Part shown: one piece after another, positions 50,230-60,909 of the stretch | How the letters are laid out: every line of letters starts with the position of its first letter | How positions within the stretch are numbered: position 1 is the stretch's first letter | Source: Pisolithus tinctorius | Taxonomy: Eukaryota > Basidiomycota > Agaricomycetes > Boletales > Pisolithaceae | Length of the DNA: 64,000 nucleotides | Direction of reading: 5' to 3' | Assembly: GCA_024663395.1 (NCBI GenBank) | Contig: JANFAH010000008.1 | Span: 1,178,001 to 1,242,000 of the forward strand | Position numbers and translations under genes: made by a program | Notes under the pieces: generated by a model | The model's input: only the letters and a program-made list of their open reading frames with translations | Told to the model about the DNA's origin: nothing | The model's database searches: none

Positions 50230-52393
50230 ATGTCTTCCACCACTTCTACCATGCATACAGCGGCCTATGACAACCTGCTAGCGGTTTATCGCTCAACTTC
50301 TATCCTCAGTGTCCTCGCAGGCATCGCCGGTATCTTGGTTCTACGCAGTACCTTGCGCGCAGTTCGAAGGAAACTCAAGACTACCAGTCTTCGCGGGCCA
50401 CCTGGAACGCACCCCGTATTCGGGGCGTCGAAAGATCTCTTCGAGGCACCAGACACAGGGGAGATCTTTGAAACATGGGCCGAAGAATATGGTGTAGCAT
50501 ACGAGGTCCCAACGAGTTTCGGCGGGACGAAGATCATGCTGTGCGATCCAAGAGCCCTCGCACATTACTATGCCCGGGAAACCTTGACATATGTGCTAAC
50601 CGACTCGGCCAGAGTATTCCTCGAACGCGGGGTATGTTCCTCTCAGCAGTTTCTTGAGTGTTCCGCTTACATACAACTCGACATTTAGTTCGGGAGAGGA
50701 ATACTGTGGTCGCACGGAGACGATCACAAGAGGTAGCTTCAATATACCAAAACCAGAAATAACGTGCTTACCTTTGTTCCTCAGACAACGCAAATCCTTG
50801 TCGCCTGCATTCAGCCACGCCGCTTTGCGGAAGCTCGCCCATGTATTCTACAACTGTGCTCACAAAGTAAGCCGTACCAATGCTGCTTGATATGTTTTCG
50901 GAATCTAAGCATTGATGGCCTAGACGAAAGCCGGTTGGGACGCTCTGATCGACATGAGTGGCGGTGAAAGTGCTTTCATCGAGATTCAGGATTGGATGAA
51001 CCATATCTCGTGAGTGGTTCACGCTTGCATGTGTTGAAGCTGAGTCTGAGTACTTGCTCCAGCCTGGACACCATTGGCATGGCAGGGTTCTCCCATGAGT
51101 TCGATTCTCTCAGTGGTAAACCGGCCACGATCCAACAAGTGTTCAGTGCCTTCGACGCGTCGGCTAAGCAATCGTTCGTCGATGTTGCAGTTGTCCTCTT
51201 CGCAGATGTGTTCCCCGTGTTTTCTTACGTACCGGTATCTTGTGTTAAATCACTCACTGACATGCAAAATACGTTGTCGGGTATCGCAAAGAAACTCCTA
51301 GACAGGGTGGAGAAAGAAAAGAAGGAGGGAGTTATTGACGGCAAAGAGGACAAGTCGATCATCGGAGTGCTTAGTATGTCGTCTCACTACGATTGGATGT
51401 TAGACTTATCGAGGACCCCCTTTAGTCAAAGCTACTGAGGCAGAGGGCGGACGACATGTGACCTCAGAAGAAGTGCTGTCATCGGTGAGTAATGGTGATC
51501 CTACTCTTGGCAAATTATCGCTTACGGTCGGTCACCAGATGAAAGAATTACTTCTTGCTGGTTACATCACTACATCGAGTGAGCCCCTTGTTTTGGCATG
51601 GCTTGTTAACCAGCCTAACGGTATTTCCAGATAGCATGACTTGGGCATTGGTTGAACTTGCCCGTAACCCGGATATTCAAGGCAAACTGCGGGACGAGCT
51701 TTTGGCCTTCGGTTCTGAGCCAACGTACGACCAGTTGCAGAGTAGCCTGACACTTCCTTACCTCGACGCTGTGGTACACGAGTCCCTCCGCATCCATCCC
51801 CCCCTGACAGATTTTGTCCGCGTGGTAAGTCGACTTACAAACAAGTCATAATTCCTCCCTTTGACCTTCATATCACCTTCCCAGGCGACGGAGGACGACG
51901 TTATCCCTCTCTCGGAGCCTGTCATTACCAAGTCTGGTCAAGCCATCAATAGCATCTCTGTAGCACGTGGCACGAAAATCGGGCTACCGATGGCATGCAT
52001 CAACCGATCCACTGCCATCTGGGGACCAGACGCGAAAGTCTTCCGCCCAGAGCGTTGGCTTGAGAAAGATGGCATCCCAAAGAAGGCACAGGATGTCCAA
52101 GGATACCGTCACCTCTTGACCTTCGCTGATGGGCCAAGGAATTGTCTCGGAAAGGGCTTTGCGGTATCCGAGATGAAGGTGAGTTTGGGATTGCCGCATA
52201 ATCCATCAGGGTATACTGATACACCTTTGCATAGGCGGTGCTGTCTGTGCTGGTGAAGAGTTTCGTGTTCGAGATGAGGGATGGTCCGAACACACAAATT
52301 GAGCTGTGCAGAGGAATACTACCCAGGCCCCGAGTAGTCGGTGAAGAAGGCGCAGCGATGCCATTGCGCGTGACCCGGTACGAGGGCTGTTGA
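50230..52393 (+). CDS. cytochrome P450 monooxygenase
   Basis: Ten exons: 50230-50631, 50689-50732, 50785-50866, 50924-51009, 51063-51373, 51426-51484, 51539-51578, 51631-51824, 51885-52178, 52235-52393 (556 aa). An N-terminal membrane helix (ILSVLAGIAGILVL) is followed by the proline hinge LRGPPGTHPVFG. The helix C region reads LWSHGDDHKRQRKSLSPAFS, the I-helix LLAGYITTS (about 334-341), the K-helix ESLR (392-395), the PERF-type FRPERW, and the haem loop FADGPRNCLGKG with Cys493. All key residues are present, so it should be active. The I-helix has AGYITT rather than AGxDTT, as in several basidiomycete P450 clans. Substrate cannot be told. It sits between an intact and a dead GTPase copy, in a region otherwise poor in genes. 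Confidence 0.93.
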
Positions 52394-52854
52394 TTTATTG
52401 ATGCAAATGGACAACGGCGGGGCCGTTATTTGCCGTGATATACTAGACTATCCTTAGCTTTCGCCGTTGATGGACGATCTATAAGTAAGTCAACTGCTAC
52501 ACATATACACTAGACCACGTATATACCATGATACCACAAAGCACTGGATGTCTTGATCTAATTTTATTAACTGGAATTGCTCCATAGCCTATTTTGCCCA
52601 ATATACACACTTTTCCGTATTGTATCCGAAAACATCTTGAGTGGACTGTACGGAGGTCGCCCGAACTTACCGTAAGTTAGGGCTGACCAGCACGGATCCG
52701 AGCCCTGCATTTCGTTGCACAGCTGCGGAAGCCGCCAGCGGATGTAGTCTGAGGCTCCGTCATTGACATCAGCGAAGCCATCTGGTCCGCCCCTCGCACC
52801 CTACCTCGGCGTACTCAAAAAGATACCGTCGGTGATGATGCGTGCCATCCCCAC

Positions 52855-53265
52855 ATATAGCACCAAGATGTTCGCCTCACCAGTGGTATCTTTCCCCTAG
52901 CGTAACCGGTCCGGTAGGCTCTTGAAATAGAACTCTTCCTAGACTTGACTTCGCCATTGGCTAAGAATGTTCATTAGTGGACTGTCCGAGACGGAAGATG
53001 GTGCAGGTGTCGACCACTCCTTGAAGTGTACATCCCGCCTTTACGCATTGGGTTATGTTGATCAACAAGGTGGCAAACTACTGGCAAACCCATGATCATG
53101 ATCCTCCGGGCCGGACGTCCCTGGCATTCCGCATCCGTCACTGAGCGGCACGAAGAATTCGAAGATTCTAATGCTTCATACTTACAAACATTGCTAGCAT
53201 GTCCCACTGCCCTTCGATGGGGGTTGTTGCAACTACGCAGCCTATCGATAGGCCCCTTAGTTCGA
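52855..53265 (+). pseudogene. degenerate copy of GTPase unit 2
   Basis: Aligns with 47868-48170 and then jumps to match 49090-49136. It keeps AGCGTAACCGGTCCGGTAGG exactly, but the Walker A codon run GGC TCT GGG AAG AGC has become GGC TCT TGA AAT, a stop inside the P-loop. It also has an inserted segment near 53080-53105 and frame shifts. Not a functional gene. Confidence 0.85.
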
Positions 53266-53618
53266 TCCCCAAGTGGTTTATTAGAAGTCCAGGTCCTGAT
53301 CAGTGACCAAATATGGTCAAACTCCTAACTCAACCGGGCCCGTAACTTCAAGTCTACCCATTCCTCATCCGCGTTTGATGTGGTTCTGCCTAATCACCTT
53401 TCCCATTCGCTTAAACCTCATTTTCCCTACCCTGTTCTGTTACGTTCTTCGTCCCCTCCTTATCATGCCGGTGATCGTGAAGTTGTAGAACGTAAACCTT
53501 CTTACGTAAGGGCCACTGGTTACGAAACTCAAAGTCGTGTTCATTTCTATCATCGAGCGACTTCAATATTTTGTCACCGCTCGTGCTCGCTGCGAGCTCC
53601 TTGCTTCTCTCTGCTGAT

Positions 53619-53700
53619 GAACTGTGAGGACGCAGAAAGAACTGCTCAGGAAAGAAATAGGCACTTCTTTCCTGAGCGTTTGTTTGTGTCTTCACAGTTC
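53619..53700. repeat. 82-nt imperfect inverted repeat (hairpin)
   Basis: Inner arms GCTCAGGAAAGAA (53644-53656) and TTCTTTCCTGAGC (53665-53677) pair perfectly over 13 bp around the 8-nt loop ATAGGCAC. Outer arms GAACTGTGAGGAC (53619-53631) and GTCTTCACAGTTC (53688-53700) pair with one mismatch. The middle part pairs poorly. Could fold as a long hairpin in DNA or RNA, or be a miniature mobile element. Confidence 0.7.
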
Positions 53701-55477
53701 CGAGCTTTGCTTTATGTAAGTGTGGTCGACCACTTCATTCACCGCCTAATACATACCCCACAACCACAACAACACCAGGCATCCATGTGTTTCTTCCTCT
53801 TCTTTCTACTTTCAGGGTCACGGGACACTGCTACACCCACATATCCCCCTCCCCTTGCCCAACTCGCGTTGGCTGGTAGAAACTCATGCTGAATGAGTCA
53901 TTGTCAGTGGCGAGCCAGACTAAATTTGAGTACATTTCCGACCTGTGCAAGGATGTCCAACATGTGTGGTACGTGAAGTCCTTTTGGCCTAGTGCTTCCA
54001 GCATGCCTTGGATGTTTTATATACACATCATAAACTCAATCAATGCAACCCTGCTTGGCCCTCAATATTGAGCCACATCCACATCAAACTGCCTGGTGAA
54101 AAAAATCCTCTCACTTCAACATCACCACGACGAGCCGGCCAACCGCACGTAAGCTCGTCTTCCGTTAGAGAAGCGAGGAGAAGACTGACAACATCTATCA
54201 TTGCGAATTCAGTCACTAAACACTCATGATGTAGTACCCGCCGCATGCCCACGGTTTTCCTTGCTCTAGACCCTCCTACCATTGGGTATGGTGGGTATGC
54301 TTTCATCAGACGTCGGTCAGGTCGTACAGCGCCACTACAACCATACAAGGACAAATCCAATGGAAATTCTAGTGTCAAGTCATCCTACCAGCGATGAAAG
54401 GCTCAAATTACAGCGCCACGGCTCGCAAAGGTCTGTCTTGTTGGTCGTAATTCCCAGGAAATATACGGGCTGGAATCAGGAAGCAGTCACAGTTACTAAT
54501 AAAGGCCACCCTGCAGTGGTGTCCACCGCAAGTTTCATTTATCACAATTGAATGTCTAGTTCCGTGTGCATTACGACCGTGTCCGAGTCGGAAGTGTAAA
54601 ACAGGCCCCACGGCAACAAGACAAAAACCGAGATTATTTCAGTTCCTGCTTCTGGCCGTATCCCCTTTCAGCAATTTATAACGGTAGGATCAAATCGTAC
54701 TTGCATGCTACAGATTACAACCTCTGCACGTCATTGCTGTCTCGTCCAATTTTTTTCCTAATGACACAGAAAAGACATAAAGGAAGGCCTCATTCCTCAG
54801 GTAACATGTTGCCGCGTTCGATGACCATTGAATTAATTTCACGTGTGTCCTATGTATGACCTTCAAGGTGGGGTCCTTTAGTTCAGGTTCACCAGGCGAC
54901 GATTACTTCGCAATCGTTGGTAACTATTTACTCTCGCACTACGGCTTTATGTTTCGTAAAGATTTTAGCCGTACAAGTTCAGATGGCCCTACGATATAGG
55001 TGCTATACAAAGGATTGTTCAAATCAAAGCAGTAGAGCTGCGTTTTTGAGGGTGCATGACGACCCTTACACTGAACGTTGACAACGTTGAATGGCAAGGC
55101 ATGGTCTTGGACCCTAGTTCGGAAGAAACCGCGATGCTACCCTACCAAGACACCTGACAACGTTAGGGCTGAGCGTCGAGTGTTTGGCTGGAAAACAAGG
55201 TGCGCTCCATCGACCACCGTCCAACGTGGTGTCCCACGCATCATCCCTGGTGGGATCTATGGGATGGGAGAGTGTGTCAGCCGAAGCCCGAGTGCTACAA
55301 AATACTATTGTCGTAAACCCAAGATGGCAGAAATTTGAGTAAAACAGAGGACAGGTAATTCAAACAACAGTCATTAATGATAGCGCACAACTTGCTCGGA
55401 TACTGCAGTCAAGAAGCTATTGTCGGAGCTTGACGCTTCACGGCGTCTTCAGGTCATGACTACCTACGCGCAGCCGA

Positions 55478-57026
55478 TCAACCACCTGCTTTCCCAAGGA
55501 GCGCGTAACCACTTCCTTGTGGCCCGTGCAGCTGTAATTAATAGTATGGTGGCTCAGAACCACGTACCCGTAGAAACGTTCTCGGGCCATCAACATACCT
55601 TGCTGTAGCAGCGCCCGCACAGCGGCTCGCCATCTTTCTCATTCAAGCGTTTGGAATCCAACAGGGTATTGCAAGATGAGCACCTCAGACACCCCTTATG
55701 CCACGTTTTCCCAATCGCCTTCATCTGATGCCAGGAATCAGCCAAGTCTCAGAGCGAGGATTCACAGGAAGTTGGCCAACCTGTTCGGCAAAATACACAT
55801 TCTTCCCACACCGAGGGCATACAGGGGTTGCACCCCCTAGTCCCCACGACTTCACGGGACTAGTACCAATGCCTCCGAGTGCCATTCCATATCGAGTTCC
55901 CGTGGATGTTTGCTTCAAAGGAGTAATGTTAACCGGACTGATGAACCCCGTTGAACTTGGTTTGAGTGACGATTCCGGTCGTTCTATAGATGCATCATAG
56001 AGCCCATCAGGGGGCTCAGAAGAGCCCGGGGAAGATTTGGACGGACTGAGCAGGTTGGAAGGCAACGTTTTGAGATACGCTGTACGTCGGATTCCAGGGG
56101 TGCTTTCTTCATTCGTAGCGTTGGTGTCTCGCATCTCATCTGTCTCTGTTGCCTCTACATCCATCTCTTCACCTGCCTCTGAACCTGTAAGTTCGAGGGG
56201 TGCACTAGATGGCGATGCACGATTAAAGCGTGTGGGAAGAGCGGAATTGGCACGCAATAGTGGCGTTGCACCACTCGTACCAGTGAAGTGAGCCCGAATA
56301 GGTGAACGAGACCCACTGGTTAAGGTTGCGGACAGATCGGCAGATCCATGTGCCCTGCTATGTGTCAAGGGCGTAGGGAATGTACTCCTCACGGGAGAGG
56401 CTGAACCAGTCAGCGTATTCACGAGAGGTCCATGAGCTGAGCGGACGGAAGATGAGGCAAAGGACAAAGAGGAGAGGTCATCTTTGTCCGGGAGGTTTGC
56501 TTGTCGCAGGTCGCGTATCCCAAACGATCGGACGTGGCAAGTTTTGCTTACAAGGGAATGTCAACTCAACACGACTAGCCTAGCAGAAAGAAGAAAGCTC
56601 ACCAGTATGGCTACACATCACGCAGAAATGAGTGAGAAGGGTTGGATTCGAGAAAGTCACACACCATTTGATCATGTTCCAGTAACGTCAGTGAATCTAA
56701 ACGTTTATTGCAAGAGGTACACGCCAGACATGGCTACGTACAGCAAAGTTTTAAATGAAATGTCATGGCCAAGTGGAACGATGGATCCTTGCCTTGTGAT
56801 ACAACTGATCAGAACAAGGTCGGCCAGCCGCAAATGAGTATGAAATAGTTGGTCGTTGGCTGGGCTTCTTACCTTGCGACCAGGGCCCATTATCTGAATG
56901 GAGGAAATCAATGATTGCAATGAGTGTAACATGAAGCGGAGAACCCATACGACCCCATACCTGCTCGGCAGCGTAGACGGCCTTATCGCATCGGGGACAA
57001 ATTGGTGTTCCTCCGAAAGGGTGCAT
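55478..57026 (-). CDS. LIM-domain protein with two LIM domains
   Basis: Minus-strand model: 57026-56961, 56893-56873, 56804-56793, 56733-56665, 56610-56603, 56546-55781, 55724-55599, 55531-55478 (373 aa). LIM1 (about 9-70) reads CPRCDKAVYAAEQ, MGPGRKLYHKPCLACTSC, NKRLDSLTL, PYCKTCHVRSFG, followed by RDLRQANLP. LIM2 (about 287-350) reads CPRCGKNVYFAEQ, GKTWHKGCLRCSSC, LDSKRL, PLCGRCYSKLHGPQGSGYA and ends GKAGG. Between them are 230 residues rich in Ser/Thr/Pro. LIM domains bind proteins through two zinc ions; CRP-type members act at the actin skeleton or in transcription. Zinc ligands are complete. The model needs exons of 12 and 8 nt and a GC-AG intron (donor at 56792), all supported by the match of each LIM half. 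Confidence 0.88.
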
Positions 57027-57898
57027 CTCAGACGTAATGATGTCGCGTAACCTGTGGGTTATGTATGCAACAGTCAGCCCCGGTGACAACTACTTACTGA
57101 AAAGTTGGAGGTACAAAGTACTGAAAAGCGGCGAGCAGCCGGAATTGATTCTCGAATACTACGCTGAGTGGACAGCCCCGTGAGCGTAGTGTTGCTAAGA
57201 TATCCGCTTGCAGAGCTTTTGTTCGGTGATTTCCGACCGCGAATTACCGCGTCCCTTGGGCTGCAGTACTTGGCTGACAGCTGCGCGCCGCAAACTTCAA
57301 GTTTGGCTTTGCACTGCGGCGAGAGCCATTGGCCAAGTGCACTAGTGATTTTTGGAAATGGATGATCCATGATTGGATGGTCTGTCGGCGTATTAGTGCT
57401 GCATTGTCCAGCAAGCCTAAGGCTTCCCCTGAGGAGTCTCCACGGAGCACTAATCTCGAACCAGACGTTATGGGACGATTCTACTGTGCAGCTGGCCAAC
57501 GGCATTTTGCTGTCCCTAACTTCTAAGGACGGGTTGTCTCGCTGCCGTGCCTATTACTGATAGCGTCGACGTCTGTGAATCTATGAAATAACTCAAGTCA
57601 CCACCCCGAAGTTAAAAGAGGTCTCCTAGATTCGAGGAAGAATTCTCTGACGACACGAAGCCTATAAATCCCTTGTGAATTGCGTAGCATCGAATTGGAC
57701 AGCTCCGCAAGTCGGAGCGGAGCTTGAAATGACAATCGCGATGAGATTTTTTTCGTAGATGGTGTGTTGTGTGATCAAACAAATCGCTCCCGTCAAACGC
57801 CCTTCTCTTTCTATTTTCCATCTTCTTTCGTCTCCTCTATTTTCCTACCCGTGTAGACCAACTTAGACTACCCACCCTATCTGTCTCTGCCCTTGACG
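57027..57898. other. intergenic between LIM gene and eIF5A gene
   Basis: Minus-strand frame 57074-57505 (143 codons) shows no recognised feature. The last 150 bp before 57899 are CT-rich, as in promoters of highly expressed fungal genes. Confidence 0.5.
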
Positions 57899-58687
57899 AT
57901 GTCTGACGATGAGCAGCACAACCAGACTTTTGAGGCGGTCAGATACACTAGCTATTCCTTGCGATCACCATCTGATCATTATCTCGATGCCATTCCGTAG
58001 GCAAGCGCTGGCGCCTCGGCCACTTACCCCATGCAATGCTCCGCGCTGCGTAAAAACGGCCACGTCGTCATAAAGGGTGCGCTTTTCACTTATCAGGCCA
58101 GACTTGGTCGAAACACTTTTCTCATGAGGGTGAACTAGGCCGCCCGTGCAAAATCGTCGAGATGTCCACCTCCAAGACAGGAAAACACGGACACGCCAAG
58201 GTTCACCTTGTCGCCATCGATGTATGTGTATTTTTGTCGATGCATTGCCACTATCTTGATGTACTTACACTTTGTTCTCTAACGCATCTTGTCAGATCTT
58301 CACTGGCAAAAAATTGGCACGTGGCCTCTTTGGTGACCAATGCTAGTTAAACTGATTTCTACGCCAAATAGGAAGATATCTGTCCCTCCACCCATAATAT
58401 GGACGTCCCTAACGTAGTGCGCAAGGAGTACCAAGTTGTAAGGATAATTTCGTCCCACGTCTGCCGTCCTTGTTAAGTTCTTGCAGATGAACATTGATGG
58501 TTCATTTTTGAGCCTTATGGACCAAGACAACAATTCCAAGGACGACGTCAATGTCCCCGATAGTGATATGGGAAAGGAAATCCAAGCTGCTTTCGAAGAG
58601 GGCAAAGAGTTGCTTGTTACGGTTGTTTGTGCTATGGGCGAGGAACAGGTGATCTCCTACAAGGAAGCACCTAAAGGGTCTTCTTGA
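57899..58687 (+). CDS. translation factor eIF5A (hypusine protein)
   Basis: Helps ribosomes pass hard sequences such as polyproline and aids termination. Model: 57899-57937, 58001-58076, 58139-58221, 58296-58316, 58372-58437, 58487-58687 (161 aa). Nearly every residue matches eIF5[41 protein letters not shown] with the hypusine Lys54, [41 protein letters not shown] and [19 protein letters not shown]. The fourth intron (58317-58371) needs a GC donor (TTG|gcacgt), since the conserved KKLEDIC must be continuous. Found at the end of a CT-rich promoter. Assignment is certain. Confidence 0.97.
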
Positions 58688-59381
58688 AGGTACGTATGTC
58701 GGTAATCACTTAAGATCGTTTTGCCTGGCTTATCGCTGACGCACACTAGAAGCGTCCGTCATGTTGTCACATTACATTCGAGTCATTTGAGTCGTGCATG
58801 TCCCATCATCAACCTTGTTATTTGAATTGTTGTGTGTTGTTGTATAGGACATGAAGTGGGGTAGCAGAGCTTTGGATGTGTATGCGTACATGATAATGAC
58901 AGCGGAAAAAGGTTACTGGTCTGGAAAATACGTCGATTAACGTCGAACCGAATAACCGGCAAGATGCCATACCACGGACCGTGGTTGAGAAATTTTGGAA
59001 ATGCCTCAAACTCAGCGGGTCAATTCGTTGGCCAACTGCGGTGCTACTCAGCCAACTCAGGGGTTCCACGTTCTGAAATGTTGACGAAATGCCGTCTTCG
59101 ATGTAAACACTGGACCCGTGCAGACGCTCAGTGTACAAGAGATCGTCCGCATGAGGGGATATTGATATTACGCCGCAATGTTATACACGGACCACCATCC
59201 TGATGTCTGGCCAACGGCCTCGCTGTTTTGGCTGGCCATCCTGTGCACAGGTCACAAAACAAGGATACCACGCGCTACTAGGGAAGTCTGTCTCGCTAGG
59301 AGGTCATGGAGAGTCGTATAAAGGGGGAGGGGAGGGTAGGAGTCCTCCATTGAGCCACTCACCCCTTTCTACGCAACCACC
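58688..59381. other. intergenic between eIF5A and zinc-finger gene
   Basis: 3' flank of eIF5A and the promoter of the next gene, with TATAAA at 59317-59322. No gene seen. Confidence 0.6.
59317..59322 (+). promoter_or_regulatory. TATA box of the small zinc-finger gene
   Basis: TATAAA followed by a G-rich run, 60 bp before the Met at 59382. Confidence 0.55.
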
Positions 59382-59837
59382 ATGTCTAACAATGCTGCAT
59401 ACTCCAATAGCGACAAATTTAACCAAGACTTCACGGACGAAGCAAGTGTCACGAACTCACGATGCGCCAGTTGATCTGACCGTACACCTCACCATTTCTA
59501 GGACGCCTTTATGCTCATCAGGATTGCCAGTTCCCCAGAGCACCGGCTCCACACATGTCAATGGGTGGATAATACCACGAGCTGCAGAACTGATATCCCA
59601 GGACAACAGTTTCCTAACCATTTGCGCGAGCGTCACGGCATCACGACTGGGGATAGCCGAGTAATGAAGTGTCGCTGGGATGGCTGCAGGGAGTTTGTCC
59701 AAGTCACAAATGTGTTTGTGCACATCCAGCAGAAGCACATTGCGTGGAAGTACGCGTGCTACAACTGTGGGATGGAATTCCCCCGCGCTAATTTGCGCAA
59801 CACCCACTTTAATCAGTGTAGGAACACTGGGAACTGA
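59382..59837 (+). CDS. small C2H2-like zinc-finger protein
   Basis: Exons 59382-59441 and 59502-59837 (131 aa). Three finger-like units follow each other: CQWVDNTTSC with HLRERH, CRWDGC with VHIQQKH, and CYNCGMEF with THFNQC (last one ends C instead of H). Spacing C-x4-C to H-x4-H matches C2H2 fingers of the GLI/ZIC type with a CxWxxC first part. Frame is kept only if the intron starts with GC (GAA|gcaagt, 59442) and ends at 59501. Related small one-domain proteins occur in many agaricomycetes; target and role are unknown. TATA box and short leader suggest controlled expression. Confidence 0.75.
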
Positions 59838-60765
59838 TATTTGGGCGCGGATGCCTTTCGTTTTTCTCTTCCGCTTTCATAAATATTCTCGGTGATTTGA
59901 AGGGTGCAGGCACTTATCGTGGAGAGTAGAAAATGTTCTTCTTGGATCTGTGCTATACTGTTCTCGCTGTTCACGTGTTTTAGTTCGTTGTGTTGATTGC
60001 ATGCTGTTTCACGGACACACATTACCTGTTGCGACAATCGGAGCCCGTTTGCCTTTTCTTCCCACTGCACTGGAAGGGACGATCGAATTCGGAACGCAAC
60101 AATGCATGCAGAGTGAGTGAGGGGATCGCCACCGCGTTTTAGGTTCCTACATAGAAGGTCTCAGTGTCAACAGTGATGGCAGGTGTAGAATTTCTGTGGC
60201 TGCCACTAACGGAGGCCAAGCTGAATTCCGGCTTTAAAGTCCCCTGGCCATGCTGTATACAAGAGGCAGGTGCTGAGCTTAGTCAAACACGTGGCGACCG
60301 CCCTGCCAGCCAAGCTGTACAGGCGCTTGTGGGCGGAACATTGGAATGCGAAACGAGCGAATAACCTGAAAAGGGACACGGTTACCACTTGGTTGGGGCG
60401 GCGGAACGGTTAGCCTGTGATAGTTCCGGTACGGCTCATGGGGCTCATAAATAATTACCGACGCCGCTCACCTTGAAATTCACGGTTGGATGGACTCAAC
60501 CAACATGAACGCCGTCAATGATAAATTTCTCTGATGGCAACCATACCGCCAGAATGCCGATGGCGGGGCTGGAACTTGGTGCTGTGGCGATGATTGCCTT
60601 CCAAGCCTCGTGCAACTTTCTGTAGAGAAAATAAGTTACAATAGTGCACCCAGTGATGACCGCAGCCCTAAGGCGTGGGGTGGACAAACTGTGTAGGTGG
60701 TGATGGTAAGTTTGCAACGGTGAACACGTTGACTGCCCACATGTTCAAGTAAAAAAAAAAGATTA
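59838..60765. other. intergenic, no supported gene
   Basis: Small frames only; that at 60496-60717 (minus) has one hydrophobic stretch but no ATG start. Confidence 0.5.
60751..60760 (-). terminator. RNA polymerase III terminator of tRNA-Glu
   Basis: Ten T residues on the minus strand (A10 on plus), five bases after the tRNA 3' end. Confidence 0.8.
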
Positions 60766-60844
60766 CTCGGATACGGGGAATCGAACCCCGAGCTGCCGCG
60801 TTGAACATGAGAGGCGGCAATGTTAGCCGTTACACCATATCCGA
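60766..60844 (-). tRNA. tRNA-Glu (anticodon CTC) with a 7-nt intron
   Basis: On the minus strand the acceptor TCGGATA pairs with TATCCGA, followed by discriminator G. D arm GTGTAACGGCTAACAT and T arm CGGGGTTCGATTCCCCG match fungal tRNA-Glu. The anticodon stem GCCGC/GCGGC encloses 14 nt, seven too many. Removing TGTTCAA (60801-60807) from the canonical site after base 37 leaves the loop CTCTCAC with anticodon CTC at 60809-60811. Mature length is 72 nt, normal for Glu. Confidence 0.93.
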
Positions 60845-60909
60845 ACTGAAGTGGTAGTCCGAGTAGCGCATGACGGAGGACATGTCAGGCAACCCCAATT
60901 GTGCCCTCG

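Larger units (their letters stand above)
52394..55477. other. gene-poor stretch with dead GTPase copy and a long hairpin
   Basis: No intact gene is visible over 3 kb. Contains the GTPase relic at 52855-53265 and an inverted repeat at 53619-53700. Several frames of 60-170 codons (for example 53380-53892) lack any family signal, splice logic or signal peptide. Confidence 0.55.

Noticed and set aside
53380..53892. 170-codon plus-strand frame
   Set aside because: Overlaps the hairpin and the end of the GTPase relic block, has no family signal, and begins in sequence without promoter features.
57074..57505. 143-codon minus-strand frame upstream of the LIM gene
   Set aside because: No recognisable feature and no link to LIM exons; the LIM start at 57026 is well placed without it.
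60496..60717. possible small membrane protein on the minus strand
   Set aside because: The frame starts at TTG and no upstream ATG or acceptor was found; one hydrophobic stretch is weak evidence.
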